From Bacillota bacterium (GTDB lineage: Bacteria; Bacillota; Clostridia; Lachnospirales; Lachnospiraceae): 15,675 bases of DNA. The notes under the pieces were generated by a model that had not been told where the DNA came from, ran no database searches, and saw only the letters and a list, made by a program, of their open reading frames with translations. A program made the translations under genes and the position numbers. The stretch covers positions 1-15,675 of the forward strand of contig JAEWMT010000041.1 in the NCBI GenBank assembly GCA_023393095.1, given 5' to 3'. Positions within the stretch are counted from its first letter, which is position 1. Every line of letters begins with the position of its first letter. Positions 7,448 through 14,107 of this stretch are shown here, in pieces.

Positions 7448-7969
7448 ATGAAATTGATTGGAGAGCATATATATTTGAGAGAAATTGAAGCTTCTGATAC
7501 TGATGATATTCTTCGCTGGAGAAATCAGGAAGATGTAAAAAGATATTTTGTAAATCAGGATCCATTCACTAAACAAGGACATTTAGAATGGCTTAACAAT
7601 GTTGTGGCAACTGGTAAGGCTGTACAATTTATTATTATGGATAATGAGATTGAAAGATCATTTGGAAGCGTTTATTTACGAGATATCGATTATAAAAATA
7701 GTAAATGTGAATATGGTATTTTTATAGGCGAAAATGATTATAGAGCGCGTGGATTAGGTACGGAAGCTGCTAACTTAATCATAAAATATGCATTTGAAGA
7801 ATTGAAATTAAATAAAGTATTTCTACGAGTCTTGGCAAACAATAAACGAGCAATTAAAAGTTATCAAAATGCGGGCTTTCAAATGGAGGGATATTTTAAG
7901 CAGGATGTTTGTATCAATAATAAATATATAGATATTGTATTTATGGCAATACTGAAAGAAGATTTATAA
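7448..7969 (+). CDS. GNAT-family N-acetyltransferase, probably acting on an amino sugar
   Basis: A 173-residue RimL/PseH-type GNAT protein. It starts KLIGEHIYLREIEASDTDDI, has the RWRNQEDV segment, the strand ECGIF-like CEYGIFIG, the acetyl-CoA-binding loop RARGLGTEAA (about residues 98-107) and the C-terminal NNKRAIKSYQNAGFQMEG. The ribosome binding site AAGGTGG lies seven bases before the ATG. In the WecE-WecD and PseC-PseH pathways, a GNAT enzyme acetylates the amino group just added by the aminotransferase, so the position 20 bases after wecE makes N-acetylation of the resulting 4-amino sugar the best guess. Ribosomal protein or peptide acetylation remains possible for this family. It ends the operon; a hairpin terminator follows. 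Confidence 0.83.
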   Translation: MKLIGEHIYLREIEASDTDDILRWRNQEDVKRYFVNQDPFTKQGHLEWLNNVVATGKAVQFIIMDNEIERSFGSVYLRDIDYKNSKCEYGIFIGENDYRARGLGTEAANLIIKYAFEELKLNKVFLRVLANNKRAIKSYQNAGFQMEGYFKQDVCINNKYIDIVFMAILKEDL

Positions 7970-7981
7970 AGTGTTTTGAAA

Positions 7982-8025
7982 GTACCTCATTAACAAGATG
8001 TTGTTAATGGGGTATTTATAAATTT
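7982..8025 (+). terminator. Hairpin terminator after the acetyltransferase gene
   Basis: GTACCTCATTAACAA (7982-7996), loop GATG, and TTGTTAATGGGGTAT (8001-8015) form a 15-base-pair stem with two G-U pairs, starting 13 bases after the stop codon. The following TTATAAATTTTAAT is U-rich but interrupted, so termination may be partial. It separates the sugar operon from the next promoter. Confidence 0.75.
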
Positions 8026-8071
8026 TAATACTTCCTTAAGAACTCCTTTCCCCCTTTTCCATCATAAAACC

Positions 8072-8099
8072 TAAAGCATTACCCCTTTTCTGCCGATAA
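8072..8099 (+). promoter_or_regulatory. Sigma-D/sigma-28-type promoter of the secreted-protein gene
   Basis: TAAA (8072-8075), 16 bases, GCCGATAA (8092-8099). Both blocks match the flagellar sigma factor consensus exactly; 16 bases is at the long end of the usual spacing. It lies between the terminator of the upstream operon and the secreted-protein gene, about 120 bases ahead of its start codon, with no competing housekeeping promoter of similar quality. Expression together with late flagellar genes is inferred. Confidence 0.72.
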
Positions 8100-8223
8100 A
8101 CATATCATATGATACTGCTTAAATTAATTAAAATACTATTTAAATATCGCCAGAAAAGTAATAAAATAACATAGCGATATAATGAGATTTATTATTTGTC
8201 TTGAGCATATGGAGGTGCTATTT

Positions 8224-10143
8224 ATGGAACATAAGAGGAAATGGTTACAATTAGTTATGCTATTTGCAGTTATGCTTGTTGGTGTGATGTTTATTCCACA
8301 TCATCCTGTATATGCTGCCGCAACCCCAGTACAGGTGGATAAAGTAGATTATTCTAACGAAAATTTAATCGTTGCTAACAATGGAAACAGTAAGATATAC
8401 TATGCTACCGATACCGAGGCATCGAGAGATATATGGGAATGTATACCAGCAGATAGTGGTAACTTAACTACAATAGATATATCATGGCTATCTCCCACAA
8501 CAGAAAGTATTATTGTAATTAAAGGAGATCAGGATGCAACGAAGTCAAAAGTAGTAATAAGAAAAAAGACTGAAAAGCTGACTTTAACAATTGACTATTC
8601 TAATATCGACAATCTTGATCCGGATAAATCAATTGCATCCCTTGTCAATATAATGACAACAGAAGGAACTGGAGAAAAACCGATTGAATTTAAAGACCTA
8701 GAATGGAGAAAGGGCGATAACGGCCAGTGGCAGAATGCCGAAGCCACCCTTAAAGTTGCACAGGTTGAGAAATTTTTGGTAAGAGGAGCTTATATTTATT
8801 TCCGTATTGTGGCAGTAGATGACACAGGAAACGGTGGCATATTTGATGGTACAATAGGAAGACGCTATAGTAATGTATACAAGGTTAAGATACCAAAGAA
8901 AGCAGCCAAGATAGTTACTGGCGTGGATGGATCGAAATTCACTGCAGCGATTCCCTATGGTAAGGAATATAGAGTAACGGTTACAAATTCAGACAGTACC
9001 AGGACGGTATCAAAATGGATTAAAATAACTGACAAAGCAACAAGGACAGTATCGCTTACTGAGTTAGCAGACAGTGTCGGGATTGAAGCGAATGGAACAA
9101 CCAAGGCCTTTCCTGCAATGCTTGTTGATGTCCGAAGCTATGCAACTTCAAAAACAGCATCATCAAAAATTACGACGATAGATCTGGATGCTCAACGCAA
9201 ACTTAATGAAGATATACAGCTAGGGGATCCTGATTTGACACAGCCACAATCGAATGACGATATCTATGTTAGCTATTTTGGCAATTCATACATAACACTT
9301 ACGATACCAAATGCATCAGTAGATCTGCCTTATGAATATTGTTTCGTAAAAAATGGAGCGGAATTCGATTTGGCACATGCAAGCTGGTCAGCTGTAACAA
9401 AGGGTACCGGAGTTAAAATTCTTGCTAGCAAAGCGCTTCAGGATTCAACCATATATGTAAGACAAAAGGAGATTAAATCGAAGACAGCGACAGCTACTTC
9501 AAGTGCAATTTCCTATAAGCTTGCATCTACATATCAAACACTTGCGATCAGCTACCCCTGTGTTCCGGTTGTTAAAAAAGATTCACTTACCTTCATAAAA
9601 GGTTATACAAATTCACTTAATATTGATATTCAGTTAAGTGTGGATGGCAGAGAAAAGTTTGAAGATACGGTATCAAGTGTAAAACTAGGAACAAAAGAGA
9701 TCCGCTTTACATCAAGTACGGTAGGTGATGACCTAAAATTATCTTTAAACGGTGATGATATTAAGCAGATGTCAAACTGCTTAAACCGTGCACTAACCAT
9801 TACCTTTGCGAAGGGAACCGTAGATAAGAGTTCAGTAAAGTTGACGATTAAGAATCCTACCCCGGCAGGCTCCTTAACGATATCTGCATCACAGAAAGAT
9901 GCAGCCGGCAATATAAAACTTACGATGACGGGCTCTGCTGCAACTGACGATACTTTAGTCTATGTATTCGGTGATGCGTTAGTGACAGGAAAAAATGTCG
10001 AGGATGTTCTTACTGGAGTGACGACTCATTTATTTACCTCAGGTGCTGATATAGCTGTAGAAGCGGGTAAGAGTCATATTACTGTATATGAAATTAATAA
10101 GACTAATAATATTATTAAGTATAAGAGTATTCCGATTACATAA
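8224..10143 (+). CDS. Secreted protein of unknown function, 639 residues
   Basis: I do not recognise a known domain. The start is set at the ATG at 8224, which has GGAGG eight bases upstream; the upstream in-frame ATG at 8182 lacks a ribosome binding site. Residues 1-31 are a clear Sec signal peptide (MEHKRK, hydrophobic core, PHHPVYA) with cleavage after A31 or A33. The mature protein is rich in Thr, Ser, Lys, Asp and short alternating strands, suggesting several beta-sandwich or Ig-like modules. A loose pattern recurs: a Trp-containing segment, then (I/V)Y-(I/V/F)-R, then a Lys/Ser/Thr-rich strand (near residues 50-100, 150-220 and 375-440). No LPXTG, SLH, cell-wall-binding repeats, C-terminal membrane anchor or flagellin-like ends were seen, so it is released or held by other means. 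A sigma-D-type promoter precedes it and a glycosyltransferase gene follows, which makes it a candidate glycosylated, motility-linked exoprotein. Confidence 0.82.
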   Translation: MEHKRKWLQLVMLFAVMLVGVMFIPHHPVYAAATPVQVDKVDYSNENLIVANNGNSKIYYATDTEASRDIWECIPADSGNLTTIDISWLSPTTESIIVIKGDQDATKSKVVIRKKTEKLTLTIDYSNIDNLDPDKSIASLVNIMTTEGTGEKPIEFKDLEWRKGDNGQWQNAEATLKVAQVEKFLVRGAYIYFRIVAVDDTGNGGIFDGTIGRRYSNVYKVKIPKKAAKIVTGVDGSKFTAAIPYGKEYRVTVTNSDSTRTVSKWIKITDKATRTVSLTELADSVGIEANGTTKAFPAMLVDVRSYATSKTASSKITTIDLDAQRKLNEDIQLGDPDLTQPQSNDDIYVSYFGNSYITLTIPNASVDLPYEYCFVKNGAEFDLAHASWSAVTKGTGVKILASKALQDSTIYVRQKEIKSKTATATSSAISYKLASTYQTLAISYPCVPVVKKDSLTFIKGYTNSLNIDIQLSVDGREKFEDTVSSVKLGTKEIRFTSSTVGDDLKLSLNGDDIKQMSNCLNRALTITFAKGTVDKSSVKLTIKNPTPAGSLTISASQKDAAGNIKLTMTGSAATDDTLVYVFGDALVTGKNVEDVLTGVTTHLFTSGADIAVEAGKSHITVYEINKTNNIIKYKSIPIT

Positions 10144-10233
10144 AGAATAATTAAACCTTAGGCTTAAATTAAAAGTAAACAAATGATTTATATATGGATA
10201 CAGCTGCAGTAAAGTGGCGGAATGGAGTTTGGC

Positions 10234-11256
10234 GTGATTACAATCAGTGTTTGTATGATAGTTAAGAATGAGGAAAAGGTTTTAGGAAGATGCCTGGATT
10301 CTCTGAAAGATCTGGCTGATGAAATTATCATAGTAGACACGGGCTCAACCGATGCTACGAAACAAATTGCAGCAGAATATACGGATAAAATATATGATTT
10401 TGAATGGATTCATGATTTTGCAGCAGCAAGGAATTACTCCTTCTCAAAGGCGAATATGGATTATATTTATGCAGCGGATGCGGATGAGGTAATTGATGAG
10501 GAAAACAGACAGCGGTTTCTGCTTTTAAAGCAGAATCTGCTGCCTGAAATTGAGATTGTCCAGATGAAATATGCAAATCAGCTTTGCTTCAATACTACTT
10601 ACAACTTTGATGAGGAATACCGACCGAAGCTTTATAAACGCCTTAGAAATTTTCGCTGGATCGATCCGGTACACGAAAGTATTATATTGGCTCCGGTGGT
10701 TTATGATAGCGATATTACCATTTTACATATGCCGATATCCAATCATGCAGGAAGGGATTTTAAAACATTTCAAAGAACCCTTCAGCAGACAGGGGAGTTG
10801 TCACCAAAGCTTTTTGAAATGTACGCCAGGGAGCTGTACATTGCAGGAAATGATCAAGATTTTGAAGAAGCCTTTTCCTATTATAAATCCTTCATGGATA
10901 AAGAAGAATGCACGGAAAGAGAACGTAAGATTTGTGAATGTATTCTGGTTCGTTGCTATCGTCTAAAGGGTGATATGATCGGAATTATGAAATATAGTCT
11001 TCGAAACATAGCAGATGGTAAGGGAACGGCTGAGGTTTGTTATGAAATGGGTGAATACTTCATGTATATTCGGGATTATAAGGAAGCTTGTATTTGGTAT
11101 TATAATGCTGCTTATGAAGCGGAATGTGAATTGAACATACACTATGCAGGCGATTATCCTTTAAAGAGGCTGGCAGAATGCTATCATAGCCTGGAAGATA
11201 AGGAACAGGAAGAAGCGTATACGAAACGATATCAAGAATGGAGTTATAATCAGTAA
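10234..11256 (+). CDS. GT2-family glycosyltransferase with C-terminal TPR-like helices (copy 2)
   Basis: A cytoplasmic GT-A glycosyltransferase of 340 residues and paralogue of the enzyme at 3063. It has ISVCMIVKNEEKVLGRCLDS, DEIIIVDTGSTDATKQIA, DFAAARNYSFSKA and the metal-binding motif ADADE (81-85). The C-terminal part is helical with TPR-like pieces (for example VCYEMGEYFMYIRDYKEA and CIWYYNAAYEAE). I prefer the GTG at 10234: GGAG lies six bases upstream, and with this start every GT motif has the same residue number as in copy 1. The ATG at 10222 adds four residues but has only a poor ribosome binding site. The gene follows the secreted-protein gene by 90 bases with no obvious terminator between them, so both are probably read from the sigma-D-type promoter. 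The secreted protein is the obvious candidate acceptor, but cytoplasmic glycosylation before Sec export would be unusual, and a flagellin acceptor encoded elsewhere is equally possible. Confidence 0.85.
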   Translation: MITISVCMIVKNEEKVLGRCLDSLKDLADEIIIVDTGSTDATKQIAAEYTDKIYDFEWIHDFAAARNYSFSKANMDYIYAADADEVIDEENRQRFLLLKQNLLPEIEIVQMKYANQLCFNTTYNFDEEYRPKLYKRLRNFRWIDPVHESIILAPVVYDSDITILHMPISNHAGRDFKTFQRTLQQTGELSPKLFEMYARELYIAGNDQDFEEAFSYYKSFMDKEECTERERKICECILVRCYRLKGDMIGIMKYSLRNIADGKGTAEVCYEMGEYFMYIRDYKEACIWYYNAAYEAECELNIHYAGDYPLKRLAECYHSLEDKEQEEAYTKRYQEWSYNQ

Positions 11257-11585
11257 TTACAAAGTAGAGGAATTACTTAGCAGTGAAAGAGTTAAGCTGT
11301 TTTATGACCCGGATTTTGAACTTCTTAAGAATCAGATTATAACCTGCATTGGAGGAGATATTTATCCTTCATTATCCCTCCAATCAGAATATTAGAAGCA
11401 GCTTTGGGGAGAATGTGATTAATACAAAGCTTTTGTGACCTAATGAGTTCAGTTTATTTTAGAACACTTAAGCTGCCAGTAATAAGTAATTGCGAAGCCC
11501 ATAAAATATAGATATTGTATATAATTACAAAAACTATATAGTTTCGCAATAACCTAGATGTCAATGAATTGAAAGGAGAAATGGA
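11257..11585 (+). other. Gap between the glycosyltransferase gene and lspA, with a possible gene fragment
   Basis: No complete gene is present. Overlapping the glycosyltransferase stop, one frame stays open to a TAG at 11392-11394 and reads YKVEELLSSERVKLFYDPDF and onward; it has no start codon. It vaguely resembles part of motility accessory factor (Maf/DUF115) proteins, but the similarity is too weak to name it. An eight-base inverted repeat ATTGGAGG (11348-11355) / CCTCCAAT (11377-11384) with a long loop lacks a T-run and is not a convincing terminator. The rest is AT-rich and holds the lspA ribosome binding site (AAAGGAG close to 11573). Confidence 0.4.
11489..11550. repeat. Inverted repeat upstream of lspA
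   Basis: ATTGCGAA (11489-11496) and TTCGCAAT (11543-11550) are perfect inverted copies flanking 46 very AT-rich bases that include TATAAT (11520-11525). The pair brackets the likely lspA promoter, so it could be an operator pair or an RNA stem. No T-run follows on the plus strand. The function is not known. Confidence 0.45.
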
Positions 11586-12077
11586 ATGATCTATGTTTTA
11601 ATAATTATATTGATCGTAATAGGTGAATATTTAATTAAGAATTATGTAGAAGCAAAGCTTCAAAAAGATGATAAAAAAGAAATTTTAAATGGAAAAATCA
11701 TTCTCCATAAATATTATAACAGAGGAGCTATGCTTAATTTTATGGACAATAAAAAGGAGATAGTTAAGACCGCATCTGCTATATGCTTGGGTCTTGTACT
11801 TCTCCTTTTTGCTATTATGCTTCCTAAGAAGGGTAATAAATTATATAAGCTGGGTTTATCTTTCATACTTGGGGGAGCCATTAGTAATGTATCAGATCGA
11901 TATCTGCGGGGCTATGTGGTTGATTACTTTAGTATTAATATAAATAAGTGTAAAAAACTAAAGAATATCGTTTTTAACCTCGCAGACTTTGCTATATTTA
12001 TCGGAACCCTATTTTTGTTATTATCATCCGTTTTCTCTGATGCATTTCAGAGCAGCTCCAACAAAACCGCGGAATAA
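11586..12077 (+). CDS. Divergent signal peptidase II (lipoprotein signal peptidase)-like protein
   Basis: A four-helix membrane protein of 163 residues resembling LspA, the aspartic protease that cleaves prolipoprotein signal peptides at the lipidated cysteine. Hydrophobic segments lie at about 1-17, 62-80, 88-103 and 133-151. The family motifs are present: YNRGAMLNF (44-52, for the NxGAAF box), GGAISNVSDRYLRGYVVDYF (96-115) and FNLADFAIFIG (130-140), with the presumed catalytic aspartates D113 and D134. Departures include GEYLIK where LspA normally has DxxxK in the first helix, so the conserved Asp is Glu (E14), a long hydrophilic linker between helices, and a polar tail. GGAG lies a few bases before the ATG. 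The last 18 codons, including the stop, overlap the convergent pyrG gene. A paralogue with narrower substrate range is plausible. I give no symbol, since the main lspA may lie elsewhere. Confidence 0.78.
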   Translation: MIYVLIIILIVIGEYLIKNYVEAKLQKDDKKEILNGKIILHKYYNRGAMLNFMDNKKEIVKTASAICLGLVLLLFAIMLPKKGNKLYKLGLSFILGGAISNVSDRYLRGYVVDYFSININKCKKLKNIVFNLADFAIFIGTLFLLLSSVFSDAFQSSSNKTAE

Positions 12078-13637
12078 TGGATGAGGCTTATTCGGTCTGG
12101 ATTTGAATTCCGGATGAGCCTGGGTCGCTACAAACCAAGGATGGTTGTCCAACTCAATCATTTCAACAATGCGGCCATCGGGAGAAAGTCCTGATAGCTT
12201 TAAATTATGCTTAAGGAAATCATTGCGATAATAGTTATTTACTTCATAACGATGACGATGTCTCTCGTGTATGGTCTTTTCACCATATAACTGATATGCC
12301 TTGCTGGATTCATCCAGTACGCAGGGATAAGAACCAAGTCTTAAGGTACCGCCGATATCTTCAATTCCATCCTGCTCCGGCATAAGATGAATAATCGGAT
12401 GGCTGGTGGAAGGGTCTAACTCGATACTATGAGCATCTTTAAATCCAATTACATTACGAGCAAATTCTACTAATGCCAGCTGCATGCCAAGACACAGTCC
12501 TAAAAATGGGATGTTATTCTCTCTTGCATATTGAATGGCATTTATTTTGCCTTCAATTCCGCGATCACCAAATCCGCCTGGAACAACGATGCCGTTTACA
12601 TCGCCAAGAAGCTCAGCAACGTTTTCTTTCGTAACCGTCTCGGAGGGAATCCACTTAATATTGATGGAAGCGTGCTGTGCAACAGCACCATGCTTTAAGG
12701 ATTCAACAACGCTGATATATGCATCGTGAAGCTGTGTGTATTTGCCCACGAGTGCAACGGTTACTTCCTCTTTTGGATTTTTTAGAGACTGAACCATGTC
12801 TTCCCAATCGGAAAGATCAGGGGATGGGCATGCCAGATCAAGACATGACAGAGTAACATCTGCTAGGTGTTCTTTTTCCAAAGCAAGAGGTGCTTCATAT
12901 AGATATTCAACATCCAAATTCTGAAGTACGTTTCTGCTTGGAACATTACAAAAGAGAGCAATCTTATCTTTGATACCGTTCTCTAATTCCTGCTCAGTTC
13001 GACAAACGATGATGTCAGGACGTATTCCCATTCCTTGAAGTTCTTTAACGCTTGCCTGAGTAGGCTTCGTCTTCATTTCTCCTGAAGCTTTAATAAAAGG
13101 AATTAAGGTTACATGAATTAAAGCAACATTATGATCACCGATTTCCTGACGGAACTGACGAATTGCTTCTAAGAATGGCTGACTTTCAATATCACCAACG
13201 GTACCGCCGACCTCAATGATTGCAATATGGGTATCAGTACTTTGATCATTTCTATAAAAACGGCTCTTTATCTCATTTGTGATATGAGGAATTACCTGTA
13301 CGGTACCTCCGCCAAAATCACCGCGTCTTTCCTTCGACAATACTGACCAGTAGATTTTACCTGTGGTAACATTGGACATTTTATTAAGACTTTCATCGAT
13401 AAATCTTTCATAGTGCCCTAAATCAAGGTCCGTTTCAGCACCATCATCGGTTACAAATACCTCACCATGCTGAATCGGATTCATAGTACCCGGGTCAATA
13501 TTGATATAGGGGTCAAATTTTTGCATTGTCACATGATAACCGCGTGCCTTTAACAAACGACCCAGGGAAGCAGCAGTGATACCCTTTCCCAATCCCGAAA
13601 CAACACCACCGGTTACGAATACATATTTAACAGCCAT
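12024..13637 (-). CDS. pyrG: CTP synthase
   Basis: A cytoplasmic enzyme that makes CTP from UTP, ATP and glutamine; CTP also feeds the RfbF reaction encoded at the other end of this window. The 537-residue length is standard. The N-terminal synthetase domain opens KYVFVTGGVVSGLGKGITAA (residues 4-23) and includes DPYINIDPGTMNP, EVGGTVGDIE (142-151) and KTKPTQASV (189-197). The C-terminal glutamine amidotransferase domain has VPGGFGDRG (352-360), the nucleophile C382 in GLCLGMQ, and H508/E510 in QAHPEF, so the catalytic triad is complete. AGGAGGAGA lies just ahead of the ATG. A strong housekeeping promoter, a roughly 180-base structured leader and a terminator-like hairpin precede it. The 3' end overlaps lspA by 54 bases tail to tail. 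Confidence 0.98.
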   Translation of the reverse strand: MAVKYVFVTGGVVSGLGKGITAASLGRLLKARGYHVTMQKFDPYINIDPGTMNPIQHGEVFVTDDGAETDLDLGHYERFIDESLNKMSNVTTGKIYWSVLSKERRGDFGGGTVQVIPHITNEIKSRFYRNDQSTDTHIAIIEVGGTVGDIESQPFLEAIRQFRQEIGDHNVALIHVTLIPFIKASGEMKTKPTQASVKELQGMGIRPDIIVCRTEQELENGIKDKIALFCNVPSRNVLQNLDVEYLYEAPLALEKEHLADVTLSCLDLACPSPDLSDWEDMVQSLKNPKEEVTVALVGKYTQLHDAYISVVESLKHGAVAQHASINIKWIPSETVTKENVAELLGDVNGIVVPGGFGDRGIEGKINAIQYARENNIPFLGLCLGMQLALVEFARNVIGFKDAHSIELDPSTSHPIIHLMPEQDGIEDIGGTLRLGSYPCVLDESSKAYQLYGEKTIHERHRHRYEVNNYYRNDFLKHNLKLSGLSPDGRIVEMIELDNHPWFVATQAHPEFKSRPNKPHPLFRGFVGAALKCIRENG

Positions 13638-13820
13638 TCATTCTCCTCCTCTTATATTATACTGTTGTTATACAGTTTATCCATGTTCTAATTTAAGCAA
13701 TAAAAAAAGCCATCAACCTGGTCTAATGAAGGTTAAGGCAAAATGGGTTATTAGCCGTTAGGTTCATAGTATGAACCTTAAACCAGATCCGGCACCCTTG
13801 CTGATGAGATGTACAATTTC
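13638..13820 (-). promoter_or_regulatory. Structured pyrG leader RNA, candidate attenuator
   Basis: The leader folds into nested helices upstream of the terminator: GGGT (13797-13794) with ACCC (13748-13745), GCCG (13793-13790) with CGGC (13757-13754), and AGGTTCAT/ATGAACCT (13778-13760) closed by a three-base loop. An alternative pairing is visible: CTGGT and AAGGTT in the 5' part can pair with ACCAG and AACCTT inside the terminator, which would act as an antiterminator. The classical Bacillus mechanism needs a GGG(C/T) transcription start for repeated G addition; here the predicted start (GCAG, near 13820) has no such run, so the regulation probably differs. I do not recognise a named riboswitch. 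Structures were drawn by eye. Confidence 0.55.
13700..13739 (-). terminator. Attenuator-type terminator in the pyrG leader
   Basis: On the minus strand GCCTTAACCT, a ten-base loop and AGGTTGATGGC form an imperfect stem (one mismatch and one bulge) followed directly by seven T residues (13708-13702). It lies between the pyrG promoter and start codon, so it must be conditional. CTP-dependent attenuation of pyrG is known from Bacillus subtilis and relatives. Confidence 0.72.
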
Positions 13821-13826
13821 TGCTAT

Positions 13827-13855
13827 AGTATACTACATTCGATAAAAGAAGTCAA
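13827..13855 (-). promoter_or_regulatory. Housekeeping (sigma-A) promoter of pyrG
   Basis: TTGACT (13855-13850), a 17-base spacer and TATACT (13832-13827) on the minus strand, each one base from consensus. Transcription should start near 13820 and gives a leader of about 183 bases. Confidence 0.88.
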
Positions 13856-13877
13856 TTATCATAAAAAAATATCTAAA

Positions 13878-13903
13878 AAAATTTTGTAGCAAAATTTTGT
13901 AGC
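13878..13903. repeat. Perfect 13-base tandem duplication
   Basis: AAAATTTTGTAGC occurs twice in a row (13878-13890 and 13891-13903) between the pyrG promoter and the left end of the insertion sequence. It may be a slippage product or a trace of an insertion or excision. No function is suggested by the sequence. Confidence 0.9.
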
Positions 13904-13913
13904 ATCTGAATAG

Positions 13914-13960
13914 AAAACTTACTTCCACCCCTTTCTTCAAAGTGGAACTTACCTTTTCAA
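13914..13960 (+). repeat. Left end of the IS: outer and inner inverted repeats
   Basis: The segment carries two copies of a GGAA-(T/C)TTA-type motif in opposite directions: inverted in ACTTCC (around 13921) and direct in GTGGAACTTACC (13942-13953). The right end (15454-15489) has the mirror arrangement. These are likely transposase binding sites. Confidence 0.55.
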
Positions 13961-14019
13961 TAAACGAAATTTTTATTTTTCCTTAAATGAAGTTGAAAGC
14001 TCTATTTTCGGCTGTTTCC

Positions 14020-14053
14020 GGAATTTAGTCCTTCAAAAAGATGGAATTTAGTC
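14020..14053 (+). repeat. Direct repeats ahead of the transposase gene
   Basis: GGAATTTAGTC occurs at 14020-14030 and again at 14043-14053, one repeat per 23 bases. It resembles the GGAA-(T/C)TTA motif at both IS ends, so it may be a further transposase binding site, perhaps for self-regulation. Confidence 0.6.
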
Positions 14054-14107
14054 TTGCACAAAAGGTATAATGGAGTAGGATCTTCTGCCTGTCCCAGGAG
14101 GTACTAT

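Noticed and set aside
8182..8223. Longer N-terminus for the secreted protein
   Set aside because: The ATG at 8182 has no ribosome binding site, while GGAGG precedes the ATG at 8224, which also gives a normal signal peptide.
11348..11384. Inverted repeat ATTGGAGG/CCTCCAAT as a terminator
   Set aside because: The loop is long and no T-run follows; it may be chance within a gene fragment.
13800..13830. Classical CTP-sensing GGG start of pyrG
   Set aside because: The predicted start region reads GCAGAAATTG, with no GGG run at the expected position.
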